52,991 nucleotides of DNA. Origin: Oscillospiraceae bacterium. GTDB lineage: Bacteria > Bacillota > Clostridia > Oscillospirales > Ruminococcaceae. A program made the translations under genes and the position numbers. Below are positions 34,473 to 42,573 of the stretch, one piece after another. The stretch spans positions 1-52,991 of the forward strand of contig DQFX01000079.1 in the NCBI GenBank assembly GCA_003531585.1, given 5' to 3'. Positions within the stretch are counted from its first letter, which is position 1. Each line of letters begins with the position of its first letter. Under the pieces are notes generated by a model. It made no database searches and had not been told where the DNA came from. It was given only the letters and a program-made list of their open reading frames with translations.

Positions 34473-35840
34473 ATGAAAAGAATGGAACAGCTCAAGAACT
34501 CTGCTACCTTCAAGCAGATGTGCGACGATTTTTTAAGCACTACGGCTATCGATCCCAGCCTGCCCGGAAAGTTCGGAGTAAAGCGCGGTCTGCGTAATTC
34601 CGACGGTTCCGGCGTTGTTGCGGGCATAACAAACGTATGCTGCGTACATGGCTACGTTATAAGCGAGTGCGACAAGCAGCCCATCGAGGGCGAGCTCATC
34701 TACCGCGGATACAACATTCGCGATATCGTGAACGACGTGCTGTCGTCCGGGCGCTACGGCTACGAGGAGGTCGCGTATCTCCTCCTGTTCGGTATGCTCC
34801 CTGACGAGCGACAGCTCACTACGTTCTCACGCCTTATCGCTGAGTACCGCGACCTTCCCATGTACTTCAGCGAGGACGTTATCATCAGAAATCCGTCCCC
34901 GAATATCATGAATAAGATGGCTCAGGCAGTGCTTGCGCTGTACAGCTATGATTCCGCGCCGGAGGACAAGTCCGTTGAGAGCGAAATGCTCAAGGCTATT
35001 TCGATCATCTCCAGACTTCCTGCGATCATGGTAACTTCCTACCAGGCAATGCGTCGGTTCTACCACAACGATTCAATGGTAATGCACCAGATAAACAAGG
35101 ACGAGAGCCTTGCAGAGAGCATTCTTTCCACCCTGCGCGACGACCGTTCCTACACTACCGAGGAAGCTCACCTGCTCGACCTCTGCCTTATGCTCCATGC
35201 TGAGCACGGCGGCGGAAACAACTCGACGTTCACCTGCCGTACCGTATCTTCCTCCGGCACCGACGCCTACTCCGCATACGCGGCGGCTATCGGTTCGCTG
35301 AAGGGTCCGCGTCACGGCGGCGCTAATATCAAGGTTATGGAAATGCTCGACTTCGCAAAGGCGGGTATCAAGAACTGGGATAACGACCAGGAGGTCAGCG
35401 ACTTCCTTCACAAGCTGCTCCGCAAGGAAGCCGGAGATCATTCCGGGCTTATCTACGGCATGGGTCATGCGGTTTACACGCTGTCCGACCCGAGAGCGAA
35501 GATACTCAAGGCCAACGCGATGAAGCTGGCTAAGGGCACCGAGTTTGAGAAGGAATTCCTGCTGCTGGACAGCATCGAGAGACTTACTCCGGGAGTATTC
35601 GCGGACGAGCGCGGTGATATCAAGAATATATGCGCAAACGTGGACATGTATTCTGGTCTGGTATACAAGATGCTGAAGATACCGGTAGAGATGTACACCG
35701 GTCTGTTCGCGTGCGCGAGAATCTCCGGCTGGTGCGCCCACAGAATGGAAGAAATGATCAACGGAAAGCGCATAATCCGTCCGGCTTACAAGGCGATAAA
35801 CCTCAACAAGAACTACATACCGCTCAGTCAGAGAATATAA
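34473..35840 (+). CDS. gltA: Citrate synthase
   Basis: Condenses acetyl-CoA with oxaloacetate to citrate in the cytoplasm, probably feeding glutamate synthesis through a partial citric acid cycle. The 455-aa protein has the active-site segments HAEHGGGNNSTFTCR, GPRHGGAN and YGMGHAVYTLSDPRA, and the conserved Asp/Arg region near NVDMYSGLVY and CARISGWCAH. It is longer than the usual 370-430 aa, with an N-terminal extension of about 50 residues as in other clostridial forms. The ribosome site GGAGGC lies about 14 bp before the ATG, a wide gap. The gene is preceded by its own consensus promoter and the palindromic element. Confidence 0.96.
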   Translation: MKRMEQLKNSATFKQMCDDFLSTTAIDPSLPGKFGVKRGLRNSDGSGVVAGITNVCCVHGYVISECDKQPIEGELIYRGYNIRDIVNDVLSSGRYGYEEVAYLLLFGMLPDERQLTTFSRLIAEYRDLPMYFSEDVIIRNPSPNIMNKMAQAVLALYSYDSAPEDKSVESEMLKAISIISRLPAIMVTSYQAMRRFYHNDSMVMHQINKDESLAESILSTLRDDRSYTTEEAHLLDLCLMLHAEHGGGNNSTFTCRTVSSSGTDAYSAYAAAIGSLKGPRHGGANIKVMEMLDFAKAGIKNWDNDQEVSDFLHKLLRKEAGDHSGLIYGMGHAVYTLSDPRAKILKANAMKLAKGTEFEKEFLLLDSIERLTPGVFADERGDIKNICANVDMYSGLVYKMLKIPVEMYTGLFACARISGWCAHRMEEMINGKRIIRPAYKAINLNKNYIPLSQRI

Positions 35841-35893
35841 TGCACAACAGGCTTTCAGCCTGAAATATTACTTAATTCAAGAGGGATAGTGTC

Positions 35894-36385
35894 ATGGCAG
35901 AAGAAAAGAAAGCTGAAAAGAAGGACAGGTTCAAGCTGGCAAAGGAGTTCAAGGCGTTTATCTCAAGAGGAAACGTGCTTGATATGGCGGTAGGTCTTAT
36001 CATCGGTTCTGCGTTCACCGCCATCGTCAATTCGCTGGTCGGCGACCTGCTGATGCCGTTGCTGGGACTTCTTATCGGCAAGATGGATTTCTCGCAGCTC
36101 AAGCTCGTACTTCAGCCCGCGGTTGAGGAAGTCCTCGATGAAACCGGCGCGGTGGTTACTCCTGCGGTCGCTGAGATCTCGCTGAACTACGGCTCGTTCA
36201 TTCAGTCGGTTATAAGTTTCCTTCTTATCGCGCTGGCTGTTTTCATTCTTGTGAAGGCTATCTCAAAGCTCCACCGCAAGAAGGAAGAAGAGCCCAAGCC
36301 CGAGCCTAAGCCGGATCCCCAGATCGTTCTGCTTACTGAAATACGCGATCTGCTTAAGGAAAAGGAAACTTCCGTAGATAAGTAA
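35894..36385 (+). CDS. mscL: Large-conductance mechanosensitive channel MscL
   Basis: Membrane safety valve that opens under osmotic down-shock. The 163-aa protein has a charged N-terminus, TM1 with FISRGNVLDMAVGLIIGSAFTAIVNSLV, a variable outer loop (about 65-105) and TM2 with SFIQSVISFLLIALAVFILVKAI, followed by a charged, Pro-rich tail. It is somewhat longer than the 136-aa E. coli protein because of the loop and tail. It starts behind AAGAGGGATAG and has a strong terminator. Confidence 0.96.
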   Translation: MAEEKKAEKKDRFKLAKEFKAFISRGNVLDMAVGLIIGSAFTAIVNSLVGDLLMPLLGLLIGKMDFSQLKLVLQPAVEEVLDETGAVVTPAVAEISLNYGSFIQSVISFLLIALAVFILVKAISKLHRKKEEEPKPEPKPDPQIVLLTEIRDLLKEKETSVDK

Positions 36386-36388
36386 ATC

Positions 36389-36414
36389 AATGCCCCTGTA
36401 AAATCAGGGGCATT
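36389..36414 (+). terminator. Terminator of mscL
   Basis: A 10-bp stem AATGCCCCTG/CAGGGGCATT with a TAAAAT loop, followed by TTT. Confidence 0.9.
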
Positions 36415-36441
36415 TTTGTACTGTGAAGTACGAAAAGGCGC

Positions 36442-36470
36442 TTGACAATTGGACGAGATGGTGATATAAT
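36442..36470 (+). promoter_or_regulatory. Consensus promoter of the DAHP synthase gene
   Basis: TTGACA at 36442-36447, a 17-bp spacer and TATAAT at 36465-36470, an exact consensus match. Confidence 0.9.
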
Positions 36471-36509
36471 GTCACATGGATATACTGCAAAAAAGGAGAA
36501 ATACATAAA

Positions 36510-37541
36510 ATGTCAATGAATTTCCGCAGGAAGCTCCCCGTACCGAAGGAGATAAAGGAGCTTTACCCGCTCAATGATAAGATCAAGAATATAAAGACCG
36601 AGCGCGACGCGATGATCGCGGACGTTTTCACCGGGAAGTCTGACAAGTTTCTGCTTATCATCGGGCCGTGCTCCGCGGATAACGAGGATTCAGTAATGGA
36701 CTACACCTGCCGCCTTTCCAGACTTCAGGAGCAGGTCAAGGACAAGATCATTATTGTCCCGAGAATCTACACCAACAAGCCAAGAACCACCGGCGAGGGC
36801 TACAAGGGAATGATCCACCAGCCAGACCCCACCAAGGGCGAGGACATGCTTGAGGGTCTTATCCACGTGCGCAAGCTGCACACACGCGCCATTGAGGAGA
36901 CCGGTCTTGTGTGCGCTGATGAAATGCTGTATCCCGAGAACTACCGCTACCTTTCCGATATACTCAGCTATGTCGCAGTAGGCGCGCGTTCCGTTGAGGA
37001 TCAGGAGCACCGTCTTACCGCCAGCGGCATGGAGTGCCCCTGCGGTATGAAGAACCCCACCAGCGGCACGATTTCTATCATGCTGAATTCTATCCGTGCG
37101 GCTCAGAGCAGCCACACGTTCATCTACCGCGGCTGGGAGGTCAACACTGACGGCAATCCGCTTGCCCACGCTATCCTCCGAGGCGCGCAGAACAAGCACG
37201 ACCAGACTATCCCGAACTACCACTACGAGGATCTCAAGCTGCTGTACGATATGTACCAGGAAAAGAACCTCAGGAACATGGCGTGCATTGTTGACACAAA
37301 TCACTCCAACAGCGGCAAGAAGTACCTCGAGCAGATCAGAATTGCAAATGAGATCCTCCATTCCATGCGCCACTCCTCGGAGATACGCAGCATGGTGAAG
37401 GGGCTGATGATCGAGAGTTACATCGAGGACGGCGCGCAGAAGGTTGGCGACGGCGTTTACGGCAAGTCGATCACCGACCCCTGCCTTGGCTGGGAAAAGA
37501 GCGAAAAACTGGTTCTTGAGATAGCAGACCAGCTGAGATAA
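36510..37541 (+). CDS. 3-deoxy-7-phosphoheptulonate (DAHP) synthase, AroG/F/H type
   Basis: Joins phosphoenolpyruvate and erythrose 4-phosphate in the first step of the shikimate pathway to aromatic amino acids. It is 343 aa and of the class I alpha (AroG-like) type: LLIIGPCSADNED, PRIYTNKPRTTGEGYKGMIHQP, the metal/PEP region GARSVEDQEHR and GMKNPTSG, and DTNHSNSGKKY. Enzymes of this type are usually feedback-inhibited by Phe, Tyr or Trp; which one cannot be told here. It starts behind AAAAGGAG. A likely tyrosine T-box follows directly, placing aromatic amino acid synthesis and use side by side. Confidence 0.95.
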   Translation: MSMNFRRKLPVPKEIKELYPLNDKIKNIKTERDAMIADVFTGKSDKFLLIIGPCSADNEDSVMDYTCRLSRLQEQVKDKIIIVPRIYTNKPRTTGEGYKGMIHQPDPTKGEDMLEGLIHVRKLHTRAIEETGLVCADEMLYPENYRYLSDILSYVAVGARSVEDQEHRLTASGMECPCGMKNPTSGTISIMLNSIRAAQSSHTFIYRGWEVNTDGNPLAHAILRGAQNKHDQTIPNYHYEDLKLLYDMYQEKNLRNMACIVDTNHSNSGKKYLEQIRIANEILHSMRHSSEIRSMVKGLMIESYIEDGAQKVGDGVYGKSITDPCLGWEKSEKLVLEIADQLR

Positions 37542-37544
37542 TAA
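37516..37544 (+). promoter_or_regulatory. Possible promoter of the T-box leader
   Basis: TTGAGA at 37516-37521, a 17-bp spacer and TAATAA at 37539-37544, overlapping the end of the DAHP synthase gene. The -10 is weak; readthrough from the upstream gene is the alternative. Confidence 0.4.
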
Positions 37545-37560
37545 ATTCCGAATAAATATT

Positions 37561-37798
37561 AAAAGCGTTGACGGGAATCCAGTAGTCCCGGAATATCCTT
37601 TCAGAGAGCCGCTGTCTGGTGCGAAGCGGCAGGATTTCCGTGCGGCGAATTACCTCCCTGAGCGGCGGTGCGAAAGCGTACGCAAGTAGTTCCGCACGGG
37701 TAAGCCCGTTATAGCTGTCAGAGGCGGGAGATATCCCGCAAACTGAGGTGGTACCGCGATAATTCGCCCTCTGTGAGTTCTGCTCATGGGGGGCTTTT
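37561..37798 (+). ncRNA. T-box leader (probable tyrosine specificity)
   Basis: Shows the ordered T-box elements: the 5' GGGAATCCAGTAGTCCC-type start, the AGAGAG of stem I (37604-37609), the terminal-loop GGTGCGAA (37618-37625), the specifier segment GAATTACC (37647-37654) and the antiterminator T-box AGGTGGTACCGCG (37746-37758). The terminator stem is 37766-37777/37783-37794, followed by TTTT. T-boxes bind uncharged tRNA and then allow readthrough. The likely specifier is TAC (37651-37653), fitting tyrS downstream, but assigned by eye. Confidence 0.92.
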
Positions 37799-37843
37799 GT
37801 ATTGTACAGACGTTATCGGAAATAATACCCGGGAGGTGATCAT

Positions 37844-38341
37844 ATGCAGTTCAAATTCTGCCCTGAGTGCGGAGAGAAACTAATAACAAAGACTATCGGC
37901 GACGAGGGCGAGACATCATTCTGCGAAAACTGCGGCAGACCGTGGTTCAGTTTTTCCTACCCATGCGTGATATGCCTGCTGACCGACGGCGCGGGGAAGT
38001 ACGCTTTGATACGCCAGACCTACGCAACCAGGAATTACGTCTGCGTTGCGGGGTTCATCAAGGAGCACGAGACCGCCGAGCAGACCGCTCTCCGGGAAAT
38101 ACGAGAGGAAACCGGGCTGGAAGTCCTGAACATGCGGTATATCAGCAGCTATTACTATTCGAAGCACGATAATCTCATGCTTGGGTATCTCTGCACGGTG
38201 AAGCACGGAGAGTTCCGGCTTTCCGGCGAGGTGGAAACGGCGGGGTGGTTCGGGCTGGAGGAAGCCCGGGAGCTTCTCAGCCATGGAACGGTCGGCAAGG
38301 ACCTGATGAGAGATTCGCTAAGAATGAACGACGGGCGCTGA
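37844..38341 (+). CDS. NUDIX hydrolase with zinc ribbon (NADH pyrophosphatase-like)
   Basis: A 165-aa protein with an N-terminal zinc ribbon (CPECGEK near 6-12 and CENCGRP near 27-33) and a NUDIX domain. The NUDIX box G-x5-E-x7-REIREETGL fits the consensus in full (about residues 70-92). The pairing resembles NudC-type NADH or RNA-cap NAD pyrophosphatases, though the SQPWPFPxS array of NudC is not evident, so the substrate is open. It is the first gene after the T-box and may therefore respond to tyrosine starvation. The ATG follows GGGAGGTG. Confidence 0.88.
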   Translation: MQFKFCPECGEKLITKTIGDEGETSFCENCGRPWFSFSYPCVICLLTDGAGKYALIRQTYATRNYVCVAGFIKEHETAEQTALREIREETGLEVLNMRYISSYYYSKHDNLMLGYLCTVKHGEFRLSGEVETAGWFGLEEARELLSHGTVGKDLMRDSLRMNDGR

Positions 38342-38357
38342 TTCAGGCGCGGTGAAA

Positions 38358-38389
38358 GGGGTGGTATCAATGGAAATCAAGGTTTCCAT
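38358..38389 (+). other. T-box-like motif and hairpin before tyrS (weak)
   Basis: GGGGTGGTATC at 38358-38368 resembles the conserved T-box core GGGTGGTACC with one change. It is followed by a 7-bp stem ATGGAAA/TTTCCAT. No stem I or T-tract terminator is seen, so it may be the remnant of a second leader or chance. Confidence 0.25.
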
Positions 38390-38459
38390 CGCTTATGGGA
38401 GTTTTCCCGGATAATACACAGTTCAAAGTTGAAAAATTAACATATCAAGGAGAAAAACA

Positions 38460-39665
38460 ATGACACTTTACGACGAATTAGTAGCACGCGGACTCATCGC
38501 GCAGGTAACCAACGAGGAAGAGATCAAGAAGATGATAAACGAAGGCAAGGCGACCTTCTACATCGGCTTCGACCCCACCGCTGACTCCCTGCACGTAGGA
38601 CATTTCATGGCTCTGTGCCTGATGAAGCGCCTCCAGATGGCAGGCAACAAGCCCATCGCGCTCCTCGGCGGCGGCACCGGAATGATCGGCGACCCTTCCG
38701 GTAAGTCCGACATGAGAAAAATGCTCACTCCGGAGACCATTCAGCATAACATCGACTGCTTCAAGAAGCAGATGAGCCGCTTCATCGACTTCTCAGATGG
38801 CAAGGCTATCATGGTCAACAACGCCGACTGGCTGATGAACCTTAACTACATCGATGTTCTGCGCGAGGTAGGCGCATGCTTCAGCGTTAACAAGATGCTG
38901 TCCTTCGAGTGCTACAAGCAGCGCTGGGAGCGCGGTCTGACCTTCCTCGAGTTCAACTACATGATCATGCAGAGCTACGATTTCTACATGCTGTACCAGA
39001 AGTACGGCTGCAACATGCAGTTCGGCGGCGACGACCAGTGGGCTAACATGCTGGGCGGCACCGAGCTTATCCGCAAGAAGCTCGGCAAGGACGCTCACGC
39101 TATGACTATCACGCTGCTCCTCAACTCCGAGGGCAAGAAGATGGGCAAGACCGAGAAGGGCGCAGTATGGCTCGACCCTGAAAAGACCTCTCCGTTCGAG
39201 TTCTTCCAGTACTGGAGAAACGTAGCCGACGCGGACGTAATGAAGTGCATTCGCATGCTGACCTTCCTCCCCATCGAGGAGATCGAGGCTATGTCCGGCT
39301 GGGAGGGCAGCCAGCTCAACAAGGCTAAGGAGATACTCGCATACGAGCTTACAAAGCTGGTTCACGGCGAGGAGGAAGCCAACAAGGCGCTCGACGCCGC
39401 AAAGGCTCTGTTCGGCGGCAAGGGCAACACCGAGAACATGCCCACTACCGAGCTTGAGCTCCCCGAGGGCAAGATCGGCATTCTCGACCTGATGGTGGCT
39501 GTCAAGCTTGTTAATTCCAAGCGCGAGGCAAGAACCCTGATCGCGGGTAAGGGCGTTGCAGTCAACGACGTTATCGTTGAGGATCCGAACGCTGAGATCA
39601 CGATCGACGGCGAGGTAATAATCCGCAAGGGCAAGAAGGTTTACCACAAGGTTGTAAGAAAGTAA
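38460..39665 (+). CDS. tyrS: Tyrosyl-tRNA synthetase
   Basis: Class I synthetase charging tRNA-Tyr, 401 aa. The HIGH motif is HVGH in DPTADSLHVGHFMAL, the KMSKS loop is KMGKT, and the tyrosine pocket includes MIMQSYDF and GGDDQWANM. The C-terminal S4-like RNA-binding domain is at about 335-400 (VNSKREARTLIAGKGVAVND). The ATG follows AAGGAG. It lies 118 bp after the NUDIX gene, with no clear promoter in between, so it is probably read through the T-box. Confidence 0.97.
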   Translation: MTLYDELVARGLIAQVTNEEEIKKMINEGKATFYIGFDPTADSLHVGHFMALCLMKRLQMAGNKPIALLGGGTGMIGDPSGKSDMRKMLTPETIQHNIDCFKKQMSRFIDFSDGKAIMVNNADWLMNLNYIDVLREVGACFSVNKMLSFECYKQRWERGLTFLEFNYMIMQSYDFYMLYQKYGCNMQFGGDDQWANMLGGTELIRKKLGKDAHAMTITLLLNSEGKKMGKTEKGAVWLDPEKTSPFEFFQYWRNVADADVMKCIRMLTFLPIEEIEAMSGWEGSQLNKAKEILAYELTKLVHGEEEANKALDAAKALFGGKGNTENMPTTELELPEGKIGILDLMVAVKLVNSKREARTLIAGKGVAVNDVIVEDPNAEITIDGEVIIRKGKKVYHKVVRK

Positions 39666-39779
39666 TTTCGGCGTCCGTTTTGTGAGGCGGAGCCGGTATG
39701 TCGGGTAAACACCCGTAATTCCGGAATTGCCGAACGTTTTCGCGGAATGGTCTAAAAATAGCTTTAAGTAACAAAACAG

Positions 39780-39802
39780 AGGGAGCGTGGAGTGCGTTCC
39801 CT
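39780..39802 (+). terminator. Terminator of tyrS
   Basis: An 8-bp stem AGGGAGCG/CGTTCCCT (one G-T pair) with a 7-nt loop, followed by TTTGTG. The rest of the spacer from 39666 to 39979 holds no gene; its second half is strongly AT-rich and carries the next promoter. Confidence 0.75.
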
Positions 39803-39862
39803 TTTGTGTTATTAGGAATAAAGGAGAAATAAATAAATTTTTAAAAAATTAAATAATAATTA

Positions 39863-39891
39863 TTGACATCTATAAAGGTTTGTGTTATAAT
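39863..39891 (+). promoter_or_regulatory. Consensus promoter of the C39 protease/lipoprotein pair
   Basis: TTGACA at 39863-39868, a 17-bp spacer and TATAAT at 39886-39891, in an AT-rich stretch. It is an exact consensus match, suggesting strong expression. Confidence 0.88.
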
Positions 39892-39979
39892 GTAAATACA
39901 ATAAATGAATTCTTAACTAAAAGAATCCAGTTTATTGTTGCTTAATTTGGAATTTTGTCTAATGAAAGGATGGGTTATT

Positions 39980-40882
39980 ATGAAAAAAGCACTAAAGAAA
40001 ATAGCTGTTATGGTTACGATTGTTGCCCTTACTATGGGAAATTCGGTACTGTCGGCTGCAGAATCTGGTTTTTCTACACAGTTTGAAGTTTCTGACCCTA
40101 ATGAAGTTTACAGATGGATCTATAATCACCTCTCTCATATTAGTTTGAATGATGCAGACAAGCAAAAAATAATTGAGGAATACTTAGATTCATCTGAATT
40201 TCTTTATCAGTTTCAGCATGATAAGGAAGCGGCCCTAGATAATATTATTACAAGACTGGAGATTGATGATCGACTCATTAAGGAACAAAATCAAGGGTTA
40301 TCAAGAGGCGTTTCTAGTAGCGGAAACTTGTATTCTTGTTCAGTAAATACAAAGATCGTTCAAGAAAAAGACACATGGTGTGGAGTTGCGAGTACTTTAA
40401 TGGTTCTAACTGGCATATATTCACATGATAGTTATAGCCTTATTTCAACCTATAAAGAGCCTTCGCAAACAGCTATCAGTAAGAAAGTGATTCCAAGTGG
40501 AGAAACAACTGCATTTGTATACGCAATTGTGGATTATTTGAATTCGCAACTGAAATCTAGCGCTTCAAATAAATATGCCTATACGTTTGTTGGAAGCACT
40601 ATGACAACTACAAAATTAACCAATTATATAAAATCAAGTTTAGCAGCAGATCGTCCTGTTATTCTTAGAGCTGCTCCGTATGGAACTTTATCATATTACA
40701 ATGGAAGTGGCATTAGCAGATCTACTCTTCACTATATTGTTATTGATGGTTATGATAAGATAACGGATACTTTTTGGGTTGCAGATTGCACCTATCTTAA
40801 GGCATATCAGGGACGGCATTACAATGTAGCGGCTTCAGAAATTAAGTCTTGCGTGGAAGGGGGCTATATAATCCATGCGTAA
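39980..40882 (+). CDS. Secreted papain-like (C39-type) cysteine peptidase
   Basis: A 300-aa exported protein. The signal peptide covers about 1-26 (ending SVLSA). A helical pro-like region (35-110) is followed by a C39-like domain with Gln128, Cys134 (DTWCGVAST), His251 (TLHYIVIDGYD) and Asp269 (FWVADCTY), a plausible full catalytic set. Base composition is far lower in GC than its neighbours, with many AGA, TTA and ATA codons, suggesting recent transfer. The start at 39980 follows AAAGGAT; two upstream in-frame starts would spoil the signal peptide. The next gene overlaps it by eight bases. The target is unknown: peptide maturation or attack on other proteins are options. Confidence 0.85.
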   Translation: MKKALKKIAVMVTIVALTMGNSVLSAAESGFSTQFEVSDPNEVYRWIYNHLSHISLNDADKQKIIEEYLDSSEFLYQFQHDKEAALDNIITRLEIDDRLIKEQNQGLSRGVSSSGNLYSCSVNTKIVQEKDTWCGVASTLMVLTGIYSHDSYSLISTYKEPSQTAISKKVIPSGETTAFVYAIVDYLNSQLKSSASNKYAYTFVGSTMTTTKLTNYIKSSLAADRPVILRAAPYGTLSYYNGSGISRSTLHYIVIDGYDKITDTFWVADCTYLKAYQGRHYNVAASEIKSCVEGGYIIHA

Positions 40883-41537
40883 AAATGTACTCGTAATTTT
40901 CATGCTGGCTGTATTGGCACTCTCCTGTGGCTGCTCTTCCAGACAGTGGAACAAGGGGTCGGAGCTTGGGGAAAATCAGAGCTATGCGGAACAGTTTTCA
41001 AAAGCGCCGGATCATCTGAGCAGCCTTCTTCCGGAGGATAACTATACTGACGATATGGTTCAGGCGCTGGCTGGGAGCGATAATTATTCTGACAAGCAGG
41101 AATATGATCTGCTTATTAGCAATTATGAACAGTATGGCCGGTACGACGGGCTTCAAATGATTGCATGGGGAGGTGCGAGGTACTTCGCGCTTTCGGATAA
41201 AGAAGCGCTGTGTTTCGTAAATTATGGCATCAATCAGGCTGCAAGCCCCAAATGCTTCGAGATATACGAGCTGAATACGGCAGAGAATACGTCGGCTTTA
41301 GTGACCTCATCGCTTGATTCATATATAATTGATGGGATATCAGATGGGGAAAATGTGTATTTCCTTTGCTCAGACGGCAGGCTGCTTTGTATCGACAAGG
41401 ACAAATCCATAAAGGAAGAAACCGGGGCGTATGATCCTTCGGTATATTCCAGCTTAGTAGTATCGCTTTCCGGTGATTCGTCCGTTGTTTCAATCGTCGA
41501 TATTGATGGAAATACAGTCTGGTCAAAGAACGTGTAA
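40875..41537 (+). CDS. Lipoprotein coupled to the C39 peptidase, unknown function
   Basis: A 220-aa lipoprotein (lipid Cys18 or Cys20 in LALSCGC). The mature part has strand-rich segments such as RYFALSDKEALCFVNY, NVYFLCSDGRLLCIDKD and SSVVSIVDIDGNTVWSKNV, like blades of a small beta-propeller. Its ATG overlaps the peptidase stop by eight bases, so translation is coupled and a joint task is likely. It might anchor, inhibit or guard against the peptidase, but no known inhibitor motif is seen. Its GC content lies between the peptidase and the rest of the window. I do not recognise the family. Confidence 0.75.
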   Translation: MRKNVLVIFMLAVLALSCGCSSRQWNKGSELGENQSYAEQFSKAPDHLSSLLPEDNYTDDMVQALAGSDNYSDKQEYDLLISNYEQYGRYDGLQMIAWGGARYFALSDKEALCFVNYGINQAASPKCFEIYELNTAENTSALVTSSLDSYIIDGISDGENVYFLCSDGRLLCIDKDKSIKEETGAYDPSVYSSLVVSLSGDSSVVSIVDIDGNTVWSKNV

Positions 41538-41565
41538 GCCTTGTCTGACTGCTGAATAAACTGGC

Positions 41566-41592
41566 TTTGCCCCGGGGATTCCCCGGGGCAAA
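41566..41592. terminator. Strong bidirectional terminator between convergent genes
   Basis: A 12-bp perfect stem TTTGCCCCGGGG/CCCCGGGGCAAA with a 3-nt loop lies between the protease cassette and the convergent lipoprotein gene. Only short T-runs follow. Confidence 0.8.
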
Positions 41593-41661
41593 ATGGATTT
41601 TAACAGCCAAATGTAAGTCGCGGCGGTCTTTCAGGAACCGACCGCTTCAGTTCCTGTAAAG

Positions 41662-42303
41662 TTACGGCAGCGCATTGAATTCCGCGCTCATGATGTATTT
41701 CCCGCCGGGATCGCTCGGATTCAGCAGGCCGTACGCTTCGTCGCCGCCTATTGTGAAGCTCTTAGTCAGACGGTACCTGCCGCCGACCGGTTCGTATATC
41801 GAGAGATCCTCGTAATAATCCCTTGAAAGGAATATCAGGTCAGCCTGAGCCGTAAACGCGTATTCTATCGTCTTGTCGGCGTACTCGGCAGGCGTCCATT
41901 CGCCGGAGTCTCCGCGGCGCAGCACTTCTATCTCTGAGCCGCCTATAAGCATGTCTGTATTGTGGTTGTTGTTGTGTATCGTCATTGCAACGGGAATTTC
42001 TCCGGTGACGCTTATAGGCTCCGGGTATATCACGGTAAGGAAAGCCGCCATATCGTTATAGCTGACGGTTTTTTCTCCGGCTGTCCATGTAACTCCGTTG
42101 TCGGTGCTGGTGTACACGGTCTTGTCCGGGAAAGTCACGGTCAGCTCTAGGTCGGCGGAGTATTCCGGCTCGCTGGCTTCCGCCGTGCCGGACTGTCCGG
42201 CCGCCGGCGTGGGCGCAGACTCAGGCTCAGGCGACGACTGACAGCCGGAAACCAGCATAAGCGCAAGAGCGCCGGAAAGCATAATTGCAGAGCGTATTTT
42301 CAT
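41662..42303 (-). CDS. Ig-like-domain lipoprotein, unknown function
   Basis: A 213-aa lipoprotein with lipobox LVSGC (Cys21) and a Pro/Glu/Ala/Ser-rich linker (22-47). The remainder is strand-rich and resembles bacterial Ig-like domains: VAMTIHNNNHNTDMLIGGSE, IEVLRRGDSGEWTPAEY, then YEPVGGRYRLTKSF, a pattern seen in extracellular sensors and inhibitor-type modules. It has its own consensus promoter and an AAAAGGAGG site. Nothing points to a specific partner; it converges on the protease cassette. Confidence 0.78.
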   Translation of the reverse strand: MKIRSAIMLSGALALMLVSGCQSSPEPESAPTPAAGQSGTAEASEPEYSADLELTVTFPDKTVYTSTDNGVTWTAGEKTVSYNDMAAFLTVIYPEPISVTGEIPVAMTIHNNNHNTDMLIGGSEIEVLRRGDSGEWTPAEYADKTIEYAFTAQADLIFLSRDYYEDLSIYEPVGGRYRLTKSFTIGGDEAYGLLNPSDPGGKYIMSAEFNALP

Positions 42304-42326
42304 GGGAATCCCTCCTTTTAAGGTAT

Positions 42327-42355
42327 ATTATAGCATTAATTTAACTTCGTGTCAA
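42327..42355 (-). promoter_or_regulatory. Consensus promoter of the Ig-like lipoprotein gene
   Basis: On the minus strand TTGACA (42355-42350), a 17-bp spacer and TATAAT (42332-42327). Confidence 0.88.
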
Positions 42356-42460
42356 TGGCAGATAACAACAAAAACACAGCGTTCGAAATCGCATAATTTA
42401 CAAAGCTAAGCCGCATAAAATGTAATTCTTGTGAAAACTCTTGCTGGGACAAAAAAGGGC

Positions 42461-42489
42461 TTGAATTATATATGAATATGTGCTAAAAT
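42461..42489 (+). promoter_or_regulatory. Promoter of the membrane-protein/two-component unit
   Basis: TTGAAT at 42461-42466, a 17-bp spacer and TAAAAT at 42484-42489. The predicted leader is about 75 nt. Confidence 0.65.
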
Positions 42490-42573
42490 AATATGAGATA
42501 TGTCTGCGAACGACTTTACTGTTTTTGAGGATATATCTTACTAGTTTTGTATTTGACAAGGAGTATCTTAGAT

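Noticed and set aside
35848..35862. CAGGCT/AGCCTG hairpin between citrate synthase and mscL
   Set aside because: A 6-bp stem without a T-tract; not distinguishable from chance.
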